Below are positions 30,930-41,112 of a stretch of 64,000 bases of DNA, one piece after another. The notes beneath the pieces are model-generated. The model was given only the letters and a program-made list of their open reading frames with translations, was not told the origin of the DNA and did no database searches. Made by a program: the position numbers and the translations under genes. Within the stretch, counting starts at the first letter, position 1. Each line of letters opens with the position of its first letter. The DNA is taken from the NCBI GenBank assembly GCA_018340805.1, contig JACMZG010001913.1, positions 6,603,230-6,667,229 on the forward strand, read 5' to 3'. This stretch comes from Microvelia longipes. Taxonomy: Eukaryota; Arthropoda; Insecta; Hemiptera; Veliidae.

Positions 30930-32183
30930 TTACTCATCCTTTTTTATCATCATTTTTGTACTCTCCTTTGTATCTAAACAGTTTACTTCCTTTTCCTCAC
31001 ATTCTTCCTTACTATCAGTAACCTTAGAACACTCTCCCTTTACTTTTCCTGTCTCTATATTGTCTAAAGCACTGTCCTCTTCGGTTTCCTCAATCTCAAG
31101 AGGATACAGTCTCTGAATAGGTCTCCACAGATCACCCTTACTCATTCGTACTTTAGCCACTCTAGCAATCCCATCAGAACCCCTAATTATCTCTACCACT
31201 CTGCCTAGCGGCCATAAAATACGCTTTACCTTTTCTTCATGGACTAACACCATCATTCCAACTTTAACCACATCATTAATTTTTTTATTCTTTCCTCTAT
31301 GAACCAATAATGCTAAATATTCCCTTCTAAATCTGTCTCTTAATTGTTTTTTAATTTCTAATGTATACTTTGCTCTCTTTCTATATCCTTTTGCGTCTAC
31401 TTCATCAAAATCAACTGGAATCTCTCCCTTTTGATCTTGAATGAAATCTGCGGGGGTCAGAGGTTTAAATTCCTCTTCCTCAATAACATAGGTTAGTGGT
31501 CTGGCATTTATCACCGCCTCAATATCACACAACACTGTGTAAAGTTCCTCATAATTTATTCGAGCTGTCCCTAAAACTTTTCGTAACAATTCTTTCACCA
31601 TTTTAACCATACTTTCAAAAAACCCTCCCCACCACGGAGCTGCGGGGGGATTAAATTTAAATTTAATTTTTTCCACGTTTCCAAATTCCTTAATCTTTTG
31701 CCATTCTAGAGTTTCCAAAGCATTATAAGTCCCCTTAAAATTTGTCCCATTATCATAGTAAATAGTTTTGGATCTACCCCTTCTAGCTAAAAACCTTCTA
31801 AACGCCAAAATAAATGCTTCTGCTGACAAATTTTGAACTAATTCCAAGTGCACAGCTCGAAAAACTGCACAAGTAAAGACTATAAACCAAACTTTCTCCC
31901 CTTCTCTTAAAATTAACGGCCCTCCTAAATCCATACCTATAGTTTCAAAGGCATGTTGGTCTATGATTCTGTCTCTAGGTAATGGTGCTACATCACTTTC
32001 TAAAGGTTTTACTTTATATTTTTGACAAACAACACACTGGTGGACTACCTTTGTAACTACTCTTCTACACTGTAATATCCAAAATTTTTCTCGAATAATG
32101 GTCATTAACGTTTGCACTCCTACATGACAGTATTTAATATGAAGTGCCAATATGTATTTTTTAACCATGTTGGTATTTTCCAC
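30930..32183 (-). CDS. BEL/Pao integrase
   Basis: 417 residues, overlapping the RT frame by 23 bases in another frame. HH-CC zinc-binding region at the N terminus (HIKYCH ... CVVCQK), catalytic core with the first Asp in GMDLGGPL, the second Asp in YYDNGTNFKG and the Glu in WGGFFESMVKMVKELL. The C-terminal DNA-binding segment includes VGMMVLVHEEKVKRILWPLG. The core triad is intact. Confidence 0.9.
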   Translation of the reverse strand: MENTNMVKKYILALHIKYCHVGVQTLMTIIREKFWILQCRRVVTKVVHQCVVCQKYKVKPLESDVAPLPRDRIIDQHAFETIGMDLGGPLILREGEKVWFIVFTCAVFRAVHLELVQNLSAEAFILAFRRFLARRGRSKTIYYDNGTNFKGTYNALETLEWQKIKEFGNVEKIKFKFNPPAAPWWGGFFESMVKMVKELLRKVLGTARINYEELYTVLCDIEAVINARPLTYVIEEEEFKPLTPADFIQDQKGEIPVDFDEVDAKGYRKRAKYTLEIKKQLRDRFRREYLALLVHRGKNKKINDVVKVGMMVLVHEEKVKRILWPLGRVVEIIRGSDGIARVAKVRMSKGDLWRPIQRLYPLEIEETEEDSALDNIETGKVKGECSKVTDSKEECEEKEVNCLDTKESTKMMIKKDE

Positions 32184-34035
32184 CTAACACGATGGGATTT
32201 TTAAAGTCAGTTTCAAAATCTCCTAACACTAATTTCCCTTTAATTCTTATGATTTTATCTTCATCTTCAAATGTTCTTAAATTTTTTATAGCTTCTTTTT
32301 CCACACTATGTCTTTGCATATACTTTATTAGTTCTTTTTCTCCTACTTCACACTCCTCATAACTTAACTCTAAACTATTGATTTGATCCCGACTTAATTT
32401 AATTATTTCCTTGGGCTTTTGACTATCTTTGTTTTTTAATTTATTAATAAATTTAAAAATCCAACTGAATATCTTTTTTGTTTTGTTGTAACACGAAAAT
32501 TTTCTTAATAAATCATCCATCTCAACTTTTGTTGTGTTTGTCATTGTTGCTTCCGTAATCGACTCAGTGTTAAATTTTGTTTTATCTACTTTACTACTTT
32601 GCCATTCATCTACTTTTTGTTTTAGCCACTCAGGACCACTACACCAATTCTTTTCTAAAAAAGTTTTTATAGAACACCCTCTAGACACCAAGTCCGCGGG
32701 ATTATCTATACCATCTACATGCAACCATTCATCTATTTCACTAAAACTTAAAATTTCTCTGATTCTATTTTTTATAAAAACTGGACTACTTTTATTTTCC
32801 CCCTGTGTAATCCACCCTAAACAAACCATTGAATCAGTCCAGAAATATTTTCTAATTTGACCCAACTCAGTCTCTAGACTTTGTAAAACACTTTTACCTA
32901 ATCTCACCCCTATAAGACAAGCCATTAGCTCTAATCTTGGTACTGTTAATTTTTCTTTTAAAGGACTTACTCTACTTTTAGCATGTACAAAAAACACCTC
33001 AACTTGAAAATTACTCTCACATCTCAAAAATATACATGTGCCATATGCAACTTTACTTGCATCACAAAAAATATGCAATGAATAATCTGAGTTTCTTACA
33101 TCTGACTTAACAATACATCTAGGAATTTTAAAATTACTTAACTGAACTAAACTTTGCTCCCAAATTTTAAACTTCTTTACTAACTCACTTGGGAGTTCCA
33201 CATCCCATCCTAATTTTAACACCCATGTTTCTTGTAATATTAATTTTGGAATAATTGTAATCGGACATAATATCCCTAAGGGATCATATATATTTTGTAC
33301 GATCGATAAAAGTACTCTCCGCGATATAATTCTATTATGCTCCTTTTCTAAAAACCTTAAGTCACAATAAATTTTGTCTTCAACTGCATCCCACAATAAA
33401 CCTAAAACCGACAATTTATCACTATTTTCCCTGTTCATGATACATAACCCCTTGTCACAACATTCAAACTTAGATCCTATTGGTTTAGAATGCGCCCATT
33501 CTCTTAGGTCAAATTTTCCTCTTTCCATAATAACTTTTGCTTCTTTCATAAATTTTTCTAATTCTTGTCCATTTCTAACCGCCACAATTGAATTATCAAC
33601 ATAAAAAGATTTAGCCAACTTATCTGCTGTTTCTTTTAAATCCCCTCCAATAGATTGAAGGTGATAATATATTGTTGCCATAAGTAGAAATGGGCTTGGA
33701 CTTAACCCAAATACAACTCTCGTATGTCTAAAAATTTGTATTTCACGATTTTGACCCGAAACATCTTTCCACCAAAGAAATCGTAACCAATCTCTATCTT
33801 CTTGCGCAAAACTTATTTGTAAAAATGCCTTAGCTATATCCGATGTGACACCTATCTCACCTAATCTAAATTTAGTTAAAAGGTCTGGTATTAGTTCTAA
33901 CAAATTTGGGCCCTTTTCTAAACAAGAATTTAATGAATACCCCAAATCATCTTTGCACGATGCATCAAAAACAGGTCTTATCTTTGTGGTCATACTACTT
34001 TCTTTAAAAACAGGTCTATGAGGTAAATAGTGCAA
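32161..34035 (-). CDS. pol: BEL/Pao reverse transcriptase and RNase H
   Basis: 624 residues. RT: RPVFDASCKD, then VTSDIAKAFLQISFAQEDRD (motif A), FGLSPSPFL (motif B), and FYVDNSI in place of YXDD; the Asn variant occurs in many BEL/Pao copies I recall, so it need not be inactivating. The Pao-type domain follows (NIYDPLGILCPI), then RNase H-like LHIFCDASKVAYG and LELMACLIGVRLG. The start is joined to the upstream linker by a frameshift. Ends just before the integrase, again with a frame change. Confidence 0.9.
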   Translation of the reverse strand: MHYLPHRPVFKESSMTTKIRPVFDASCKDDLGYSLNSCLEKGPNLLELIPDLLTKFRLGEIGVTSDIAKAFLQISFAQEDRDWLRFLWWKDVSGQNREIQIFRHTRVVFGLSPSPFLLMATIYYHLQSIGGDLKETADKLAKSFYVDNSIVAVRNGQELEKFMKEAKVIMERGKFDLREWAHSKPIGSKFECCDKGLCIMNRENSDKLSVLGLLWDAVEDKIYCDLRFLEKEHNRIISRRVLLSIVQNIYDPLGILCPITIIPKLILQETWVLKLGWDVELPSELVKKFKIWEQSLVQLSNFKIPRCIVKSDVRNSDYSLHIFCDASKVAYGTCIFLRCESNFQVEVFFVHAKSRVSPLKEKLTVPRLELMACLIGVRLGKSVLQSLETELGQIRKYFWTDSMVCLGWITQGENKSSPVFIKNRIREILSFSEIDEWLHVDGIDNPADLVSRGCSIKTFLEKNWCSGPEWLKQKVDEWQSSKVDKTKFNTESITEATMTNTTKVEMDDLLRKFSCYNKTKKIFSWIFKFINKLKNKDSQKPKEIIKLSRDQINSLELSYEECEVGEKELIKYMQRHSVEKEAIKNLRTFEDEDKIIRIKGKLVLGDFETDFKNPIVLGGKYQHG

Positions 34036-34045
34036 TCCATCATGC

Positions 34046-34748
34046 TCATTTTCTTTTCAACAATTTCTTTATTCCTTGATCTAACCAATTTTTAAACTCT
34101 TTATCATAATTTTGTAATTTACCTAATTTTATTAGTTTATTCGTGGCACTTAATAACCTTTTTTCTGCAATTTCTCTGTTATCTTGTAATTCTACTTTAT
34201 TATCTACCCATGGTAGTCTAACTTCGTATCTACCTTCCTTATCTACCACTAATGTTTTATGAAAGTTATCAAGTACCATTGCTTCATGTTCCCTTTTTGT
34301 CACAACTTTACCAGGATCATTTATTCCAATGCTCTCTAATTCCCAAAGATCCGCTATTTTAGATAAATTTTGACAATTAAACTCTTTATAAATTTTCATT
34401 TTTTCTCCACCACCCATAGCAGTCCATCCAAACCAAGTATCTAGACATGAATACTTCAAACTTAATTATTTTACCCGTAAGTATTAAACCAATGACATCT
34501 GCTCCTAGCAACAAACTTATTTCATTAATACCTTCGTCATTGTTATCACTTAAAATAATATTATTATCTTTTAATTTCTTTAATAAATCTATATCGTCTA
34601 CCCTTGGAACAAAATTACATATTTTATTTTGAGAAAAAACGTTAATTTCTAAACTATATTCACTATCTAAACCTTCAATCATAACTCGATATTGTGAATG
34701 TTTTTCTTTAGTTTCTCTACCACCAAATAGGAATGAACCATAATACAT
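34046..34748 (-). pseudogene. BEL/Pao protease-RT linker, two frames
   Basis: Two overlapping open frames (34386-34748 and 34046-34459) cover the family's DUF1758-like region ending DLWELESIGINDP, then VTKREHEAMVLDNFHKTL and WVDNKVELQDNREIAEKRLL, which precede the RT in BEL/Pao. Separated by an indel at about 34400. Confidence 0.75.
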
Positions 34749-34891
34749 TGCCCTACTTCTGGCAATTCCAAATCAGATGCCATTTTCGACAAAAGATATG
34801 ACCTTTGTGAACCTGAATCTAATAGTGTTCTAATCTTAATATATTGACCTTGCTTTTTAGGATTACTTATTTTCAAAATTAATGTTTGCAT
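34679..34891 (-). pseudogene. BEL/Pao aspartic protease region
   Basis: Contains IKIRTLLDSGSQRSYLL, with the DSG active-site triad of retroviral-type proteases. It lies downstream of gag in a different frame, and the rest of the domain continues in the overlapping frame 34386-34748 after another indel. Confidence 0.8.
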
Positions 34892-35084
34892 ATAGATTTT
34901 ACGTCATTAAAGTTACTGTTAACGTGAACTACAGACTCTAATACAGATTCTTCCTTTTTCTTAGGTTTTTGATCTTTCTTTGATTTATGTTGAGGAAGAT
35001 CAGGACAAATAATTACAAAATGTGATTTCCTACAGATCATACATTTAGGTGGATATCTACATTCTCTGGCTGAATGTGACTTTT

Positions 35085-36188
35085 TTAAACAAGCAAAACA
35101 TCTATTATTTTAATTATTATTTCTTTTTTATCCTTCAAAGACATTCTTGAAGCTTTGTAACAGTCTTGGCTTGAATGACGTTTATCACAAAATATGCAAT
35201 TATCTAATACAGTCTTAATTTTAGAATTTTGGTTTATTAAATTTGACGCTGTTGGCAAATTATCTACTTTTAGTTCAGTTTCTCTAAAATTTAAATGTAA
35301 GTTACCTAAACCTTGTTGGGCACATTTCACCCTCTCTTCACTATCTACTTCCCCTCTAAGGAAAGTCATTAATTTATCTAAATTAGAAATTTGATCCCCA
35401 TCATTAGACTTATTGTACGATTTATATTTTGATCTTTCCCACTCGATTAGAATATGACTAGGGAGAGCAGACTCAATTAATGGCAAAAGCATTGCAGCAT
35501 AACTGTCTCTAGTCATATTCAATTCTTCGAGGGCATTTATTTGTCGAGAGATAGAATCGAATAATTCTGACAGACACATCTTATCCTTATTTGTTACTTG
35601 TTGAATCATTATATTCAACAGTTCTCGAACATAATGTTCAACAAGAACTTCTTGTCTTGCGAATCTATCTCTCAACAAATCTATTACCTTGGTGAAGTTT
35701 TTTCCCGATGGTGGAAAACTTTCAACTAATGTCCTCGCCTTGCCTGTAGTCGACTGTAGTAAGTATTGAAACTTGTCTTCTTCGGTCAATTTTCTATCTT
35801 CAGCAATTTTTTTGAATTGACCCCAGAATGGTAACCACATTTTTTGAGTACCATCAAATTGAGTATATACTATCTTGGGTAGTTTCATATTTTTCTTTTC
35901 ATCATACTTATCATTTATATCTTCTTGATCACAAAAATCTTGAAGAAGATATACAATCTTATCTTTATATTCTTCTGTTGCTTCGAACTCTTGATCCCAT
36001 TCAGCTTGTGATACATTTTCTTTTTCTGTCAATAAAAATTTGACACTGTCATCTAATTTTTGTAATCTTTCATATTTAGCTTGTAATGTATGCTTTCTTA
36101 TGTCTACGGATTCTTTTCTTTCAACTTTATCATAGAGTTCTCTTATATGCTTTCTTATGACATTCCTTTCACTTAACAGTGCATCCAT
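35085..36188 (-). CDS. gag: BEL/Pao gag
   Basis: 367 residues from an ATG at 36188, about 160 bases inside the 5' LTR. An N-terminal charged helical region is followed by a DUF1759-type segment: PKIVYTQFDGTQKMWLPFWG, then DKFQYLLQSTTGKARTLVES. A zinc knuckle (CIFCDKRHSSQDC, C-x2-C-x4-H-x4-C) lies near the C terminus. The frame breaks at about 35100 in an A-rich run; two more knuckles (RCFACLKKSHSARECRYPPK, then CMICRKSHFVIIC) continue in another frame at about 34990-35105, so the protein is split by an indel. Confidence 0.88.
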   Translation of the reverse strand: MDALLSERNVIRKHIRELYDKVERKESVDIRKHTLQAKYERLQKLDDSVKFLLTEKENVSQAEWDQEFEATEEYKDKIVYLLQDFCDQEDINDKYDEKKNMKLPKIVYTQFDGTQKMWLPFWGQFKKIAEDRKLTEEDKFQYLLQSTTGKARTLVESFPPSGKNFTKVIDLLRDRFARQEVLVEHYVRELLNIMIQQVTNKDKMCLSELFDSISRQINALEELNMTRDSYAAMLLPLIESALPSHILIEWERSKYKSYNKSNDGDQISNLDKLMTFLRGEVDSEERVKCAQQGLGNLHLNFRETELKVDNLPTASNLINQNSKIKTVLDNCIFCDKRHSSQDCYKASRMSLKDKKEIIIKIIDVLLV

Positions 36189-36330
36189 TTTCCATTGACT
36201 TACTAATAAACTTCACTATTAAGGAATGACAGACTAATGCTTCAAATTCACAAGATTAAAAAATTTTCTTACTTACGACTTGTGAATTGCTAACTTGAGA
36301 CTTGTGACTGAGAATATCTTAAACCGACTT

Positions 36331-36348
36331 ACTGTCACTTGGTCGCCA
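36331..36348 (-). promoter_or_regulatory. BEL/Pao primer binding site
   Basis: On the minus strand TGGCGACCAAGTGACAGT begins two bases after the end of the 5' LTR. TGGCGACC is the usual start of BEL/Pao primer binding sites, pairing with a host tRNA 3' end. Confidence 0.75.
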
Positions 36349-36350
36349 CT

Positions 36351-36523
36351 TGTTCTTATTTAACCTTTGTTCTAAATGATTTTCTTGTAGGTTCTTACTT
36401 ATAATTAACTTACTTAGACTTCTTAATATATAAAATTGAAAACACTTTGAATTCTGTCACAAGACTGAGTCAAAAAAAATATATTTCAAACAATATTACA
36501 TTTGACAATGTCAATTTTAAACA
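36351..36523 (-). repeat. BEL/Pao 5' LTR
   Basis: Runs from tgttcttatttaacctttgt to caattttaaaca. Differs from the other LTR by A/T at about position 8, C/A before aaacaatatt and one extra A in an A-run. Confidence 0.93.
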
Positions 36524-36528
36524 GAACC

Positions 36529-36930
36529 TTCACTATAAAAGACGCGATGTTTTGGCGGGATCAGTTATCACGTAATCTCACTCGATCGACTAAACAAATA
36601 CGCTGTAAGAACCGTGAAGTTAATTGACCGTATTGCATACGTATCCGATACGATCGCCTGTTAAATACGCTGTGTGTACGTAGTGTTTTAAAATAACGTC
36701 ATAGACTTATTATTTTTCCAGTAGCTCAACTAGACTTAAACATTGATTTTTGTACCAGGGTATAAATCTCTAGAATAAACATACGTAGAGCTACGATGGT
36801 AACAGACACACAACTTACTTAAATCAACTTAGGGAGGTCTTAAAAACACCCAAAACGCATAATTCAGGTAATATCCCGGTTTCAGATTTTAGAACAAACT
36901 CATTAATTTTCCTATATACATTCGGCATAA
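36529..36930. other. Intronic flank of BEL/Pao, unusual ATACGATC-rich sequence
   Basis: 36590-36690 has clustered acgctgt, cgatacgatcgcc and gcatacgtatccgatac. 30060-30250 on the other side of the BEL element has related gatcgtatggaatacgatct, ccgatcgcatacgc and gatacgctgtatgtac. Both sides may be one older repeat split by the BEL insertion. Confidence 0.4.
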
Positions 36931-36934
36931 ATTG

Positions 36935-37688
36935 GAAAAGTAAAAATTAGCTACTTTTACCCAATTTTTACTTTTTCTGTAAAAGTAGCCAATTTTTACT
37001 TTTCCTGTAAAAGTAGCCAATTTTTACTTTTCCTGTAAAAGTAGCCAATTTTTACTTTTCCTGTAAAAGTTGCCAATTTTTACTTTTCCTGTAAAAGTAG
37101 CCAATTTTTACTTTTCCTGTAAAAGTAGCCAATTTTTACTTTTCCTGAAAAAGTTGCCAATTTTTACTTTTTCTGTAAAGTAGCCAATTTTTACTTTTCC
37201 CTGTAAAGTTGCCAATTCTTACTTTTCCTGTAAAAGTAGCCAATTTTACTTTTCCTGTAAAAGTTGCCAATTTTACTTTTCCTGTAAAAGTTGCCAATTC
37301 TTACTTTTTCTGTAAAAGTTCCAATTTTTACTTTTCCTGTAAAAGTAGCCAATTTTTACTTTTCCTAAAAGTGCCAAGTAAAAGTAGCCAATTTTACTTT
37401 TCCTGTAAAAGTTGCCAATTTTTACTTTTCCTGTAAAAAGTAGCCAATTTTTTACTTTTCCTGTAAAAGTTGCCAATTTAACTTTTTGTTGTAAAAGTGC
37501 CAATTTTTACTTTTCCTGTAAAAGTAGCCAATTTTTACTTTTCCTGTAAAAGTTGCCAATTTTTACTTTTCCTGTAAAAGTACCAATTTTCCCCAATTTT
37601 TACTTTTCCTGTAAAAGTAGCCAATTTTTTACCTTTTCCTGTAAAAGTAGCCAATTTTTACTTTTCCTGTAAAGTAGCCAATATTTAC
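36935..37688. repeat. 28-bp minisatellite
   Basis: About 25 units of ttttacttttcctgtaaaag and tagccaat, with small indels. Each unit is partly palindromic (aaaagt ... actttt). Open frames across it are repeat artefacts. Confidence 0.95.
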
Positions 37689-38130
<442 letters not shown>

Positions 38131-39001
38131 NNNNNNNNNNNNNNNNNNNNNNNNNNNNNNNNNNNNNNNNNNNNNNNNNNNNNNNNNNNNNNNNNNNNNN
38201 NNNNNNNNNNNNNNNNNNNNNNNNNNNNNNNNNNNNNNNNNNNNNNNNNNNNNNNNNNNNNNNNNNNNNNNNNNNNNNNNNNNNNNNNNNNNNNNNNNNN
38301 NNNNNNNNNNNNNNNNNNNNNNNNNNNNNNNNNNNNNNNNNNNNNNNNNNNNNNNNNNNNNNNNNNNNNNNNNNNNNNNNNNNNNNNNNNNNNNNNNNNN
38401 NNNNNNNNNNNNNNNNNNNNNNNNNNNNNNNNNNNNNNNNNNNNNNNNNNNNNNNNNNNNNNNNNNNNNNNNNNNNNNNNNNNNNNNNNNNNNNNNNNNN
38501 NNNNNNNNNNNNNNNNNNNNNNNNNNNNNNNNNNNNNNNNNNNNNNNNNNNNNNNNNNNNNNNNNNNNNNNNNNNNNNNNNNNNNNNNNNNNNNNNNNNN
38601 NNNNNNNNNNNNNNNNNNNNNNNNNNNNNNNNNNNNNNNNNNNNNNNNNNNNNNNNNNNNNNNNNNNNNNNNNNNNNNNNNNNNNNNNNNNNNNNNNNNN
38701 NNNNNNNNNNNNNNNNNNNNNNNNNNNNNNNNNNNNNNNNNNNNNNNNNNNNNNNNNNNNNNNNNNNNNNNNNNNNNNNNNNNNNNNNNNNNNNNNNNNN
38801 NNNNNNNNNNNNNNNNNNNNNNNNNNNNNNNNNNNNNNNNNNNNNNNNNNNNNNNNNNNNNNNNNNNNNNNNNNNNNNNNNNNNNNNNNNNNNNNNNNNN
38901 NNNNNNNNNNNNNNNNNNNNNNNNNNNNNNNNNNNNNNNNNNNNNNNNNNNNNNNNNNNNNNNNNNNNNNNNNNNNNNNNNNNNNNNNNNNNNNNNNNNN
39001 N
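38131..39001. other. Assembly gap (871 N)
   Basis: Run of 871 unknown bases inside the TG repeat. The true repeat length is therefore unknown. Confidence 1.

Positions 39002-39035
<34 letters not shown>
39002..39035. repeat. (TG)n tract, right of gap
   Basis: 34 bases of TG. The donor of IA-2 exon 4 is at 39090-39091, 55 bases further right. Confidence 0.98.
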
Positions 39036-39036
<1 letters not shown>

Positions 39037-39091
39037 TACAATTAGATAGTGTCATTTTTTTATTAATTCTAACAACTTAATAGCAACTTAC

Positions 39092-39167
39092 AGCTTCTTT
39101 TTCTTCATCGTCGACAGGCTGTGGCCGATCTTTCAGCGTATCACAGAGTACTTGACTGATTTCCCTC
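39092..39167 (-). CDS. IA-2: IA-2 exon 4: luminal linker start
   Basis: 76 bases, residues 83-108, enters phase 2 and leaves phase 0. Acceptor CAG, donor GTAAGT. Encodes REISQVLCDTLKDRPQPVDD followed by EEKEA, the beginning of the acidic luminal linker. Its donor lies only about 55 bases from a very long TG tract, which reads as CA repeats in the transcript. Confidence 0.87.
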
Positions 39168-39247
39168 CTGGAAATAACGACAAATGCATAGTTAATTAAA
39201 TACGTTTAATAAATAAGGGACAGATTCAATTGAAAATGGAAATCATG

Positions 39248-39288
39248 CTATAGTTTAACACATGGCTAAAATCAGTTGACAGCGCGGG
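39248..39288. mobile_element. Short TIR MITE end, copy e (half)
   Basis: ctatagtttaacacatggct followed by aaaatcagttgacagcgcggg, then unrelated sequence. One terminal repeat only, 80 bases upstream of the exon 4 acceptor. Confidence 0.65.
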
Positions 39289-39665
39289 TTTTTGCAAACT
39301 AATTCAAACGAAAAATTTAGTACCTGGTTTTTTATTAATTTAAACCCTTAAAAATGAAAACAAAAGACAGCTAAAGGAAATTTCATTATTTCGATCCTTA
39401 ATTAGTTTATAAATACAACTCTTTGAAACAACTCTAAATTTAGCCAGACAATGGTTTTTGATGTTTAGTTCATGAATTAGAATAACAAAGTAATTTTAAT
39501 TACCTTTTTTAAAACTGTGTTGGTTATTTTATATATAACTCTCAGTTACTGCTATGATTTATTAATTAGTTAAATTTTATAACCTAATATTTTTTCTTGA
39601 TTGATATTTACTAGATAATTGAAGAATTAGCTACCGTCGATACTTGCTGTTGGATATTAATATCC

Positions 39666-39704
39666 CTGGACTGGTTTCAGCATAACGCCATCATCAGCAG
39701 GTGG
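39666..39704 (-). ncRNA. Hammerhead-like core, locus 6, left arm
   Basis: Minus strand CCTG, CTGATGA, T, GGCG-tta-TGCT, GAAA, ACCAGT, C, CAGG. Helix III palindrome is imperfect here; stem I CCTG/CAGG is perfect. Confidence 0.55.
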
Positions 39705-39870
39705 GGCAACACTCGAGCTCGTAACTAATAAAGTTATATAAGTGAATAATTTCTAGTCTCAATGAGCACGACGAGCCTTCTAAAGATGGCTCAGAGGACT
39801 CGTAGTGCTCATTGAGACTAGAAGTTATTCACTTATATAACTTTATTAGATACGAGCTCGAGTTTTGCCC

Positions 39871-39910
39871 CACCTGCTGATGATGGCGTTATGTCGAAAC
39901 CGGTCCAGGA
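39871..39910 (+). ncRNA. Hammerhead-like core, locus 6, right arm
   Basis: CCTG, CTGATGA, T, GGCG-tta-TGTC, GAAA, ACCGGT palindrome, C, CAGG. Complete consensus core with perfect 4-bp stem I and 6-bp palindromic helix III. Confidence 0.62.
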
Positions 39911-40149
39911 ATATTCATATCCAACAGCAAGTATCGACGGTACCTAATGCTTCAATTGCTTCTTCAACTTGCGGTAAATACAACATTTTTAAGTTACTAG
40001 ATATCTTATTAAGATTCGGAGTAGTGTAAAATAGAGCTATATTGGTGAATTAGAGCTAGCTTTCAAAAAAGACGACTACCAGGAGCTTTAGTAAAGTTAC
40101 GCAAGGTATTGAATTCTTTAACAAATAGAGTAGTTTCTAATTTAATCCA

Positions 40150-40495
40150 TACAAAGAGACTAATACTTAGAGGTAGTACATGGGTGGAATAGCACAGTGA
40201 TAAGAGGTCTGGAACAAAGAGACTAATACTTAGAAGTAGTACATGGGCGGAATAACAGTGATAAGGGGTATGGAACAAAGAGACTAATACTTAGAGGCAG
40301 TACATGGGCGGAATAGCACAGTGATAAGGGGTATGGAACAAAAAGACTAATACTTAAAGGTAGTACATGGGCGGAATAGCACAGTGATAAGGGGTGTGGA
40401 ACAAAGAGACTAATACTTAGAGGTAGTACATGGGCGGAATAGCACAGTGATAAGGGGTATGGAACACAGTAGCAATAAGGGGTCTGGAACAATAG
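40150..40495. repeat. 62-bp tandem repeat
   Basis: About 5.5 units of caaagagactaatacttaga, ggtagtacatgggcggaata and gcacagtgataaggggtatg. Confidence 0.92.
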
Positions 40496-40603
40496 ATAAT
40501 AATTAAAACTTATTTTAAATTTAATTTAATACATATCAGTGGAAAAATAATCTTATATTTACGTTGGATTGTAATTATTGTGAAAAATCAAAAAATGACG
40601 TCA

Positions 40604-40765
40604 CCAATGTACAGTTATGGCACTTAGCTACCCAAGGAATGATAAGAGCTGTTATATCCTCCCTCTAAGTATTAGTCTCTTTGTCACCAATGTACAGTTA
40701 CGGCACCTAGCTACCCAAGGAAAGATAAGAGCTGTTATCCTCTCTTTAAGTATAAGTCTCTCTGA
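40604..40765. repeat. 79-bp tandem duplication
   Basis: Two units of caccaatgtacagttatggc, acttagctacccaaggaa, gataagagctgttat and ctaagtattagtctctttg. Confidence 0.9.
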
Positions 40766-41112
40766 ATCCGTATCATGGTATGCTCTAATTTATAATTCAA
40801 AAGTTTTCGTAGAAAACACACTTTGGTAATCTGATTGCTATTCTAGGAAGACGATTGCCGAAAATAATTAGTTATGCGAGCTCCTGGTAGTCGACTAAGA
40901 GAGGGTCGATACTAATTTTTTAGACGATAGATCTATAACAAGCCTATATAGTAACCCATGATGTATGGAGCCATTTTTGTCATGTCTGTCAGGGACAGTA
41001 GACAAACAAGATGTAGAGGCCCCTCTTCCATACTTCCTCTCCACCTTCTAGGAATCCTTAGTTCCAACAACGGATCGACTGTAAATTTTAAATGACCCTA
41101 TATTAACCATAC

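Larger units (their letters stand above)
30416..36523 (-). mobile_element. Full-length BEL/Pao LTR retrotransposon
   Basis: 6.1 kb, minus strand, in the intron between IA-2 exons 4 and 5 and in the same orientation as the gene. Two LTRs (172 and 173 bases), TG...CA ends, a BEL-type primer binding site next to the right LTR, and a 5-bp target duplication gaacc (30411-30415, 36524-36528). Order gag, protease, RT, RNase H, integrase is as in BEL/Pao. No env seen. Several frameshifts split the coding region, but few stop codons lie inside the segments. LTRs differ by two substitutions and one indel, indicating a young insertion. Confidence 0.93.
39617..39956. mobile_element. Inverted repeat with paired hammerhead cores
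   Basis: Arms of about 150 bases: taccgtcgatacttgctgtt on the left and aacagcaagtatcgacggta on the right, meeting at about 39785. The spacer has agccttctaaagatggct. Each arm contains a hammerhead-like core. Target duplication not identified. Confidence 0.7.
40069..40896. mobile_element. TIR element with internal tandem arrays
   Basis: gacgactaccaggagct at the left and agctcctggtagtcgac at the right form inverted ends. Inside are a 62-bp tandem array (40150-40495) and a 79-bp duplication (40604-40765). aaagagactaatacttagag in the first array is the inverted complement of a segment in the second. Confidence 0.6.

Noticed and set aside
32534..32860. Plus-strand frames within the BEL/Pao element
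   Set aside because: Antisense shadows of pol; no independent motifs.
36935..37503. Open frames with repeated FPVKVANFT or KVKIGYFYRK peptides
   Set aside because: Produced by the 28-bp minisatellite in both strands; unit length is not a multiple of three and the frames break often.
36935..37688. CRISPR-like array of regularly spaced repeats
   Set aside because: No unique spacers; units are contiguous near-identical minisatellite in a eukaryotic intron. The same holds for 40150, 50320 and 60786.
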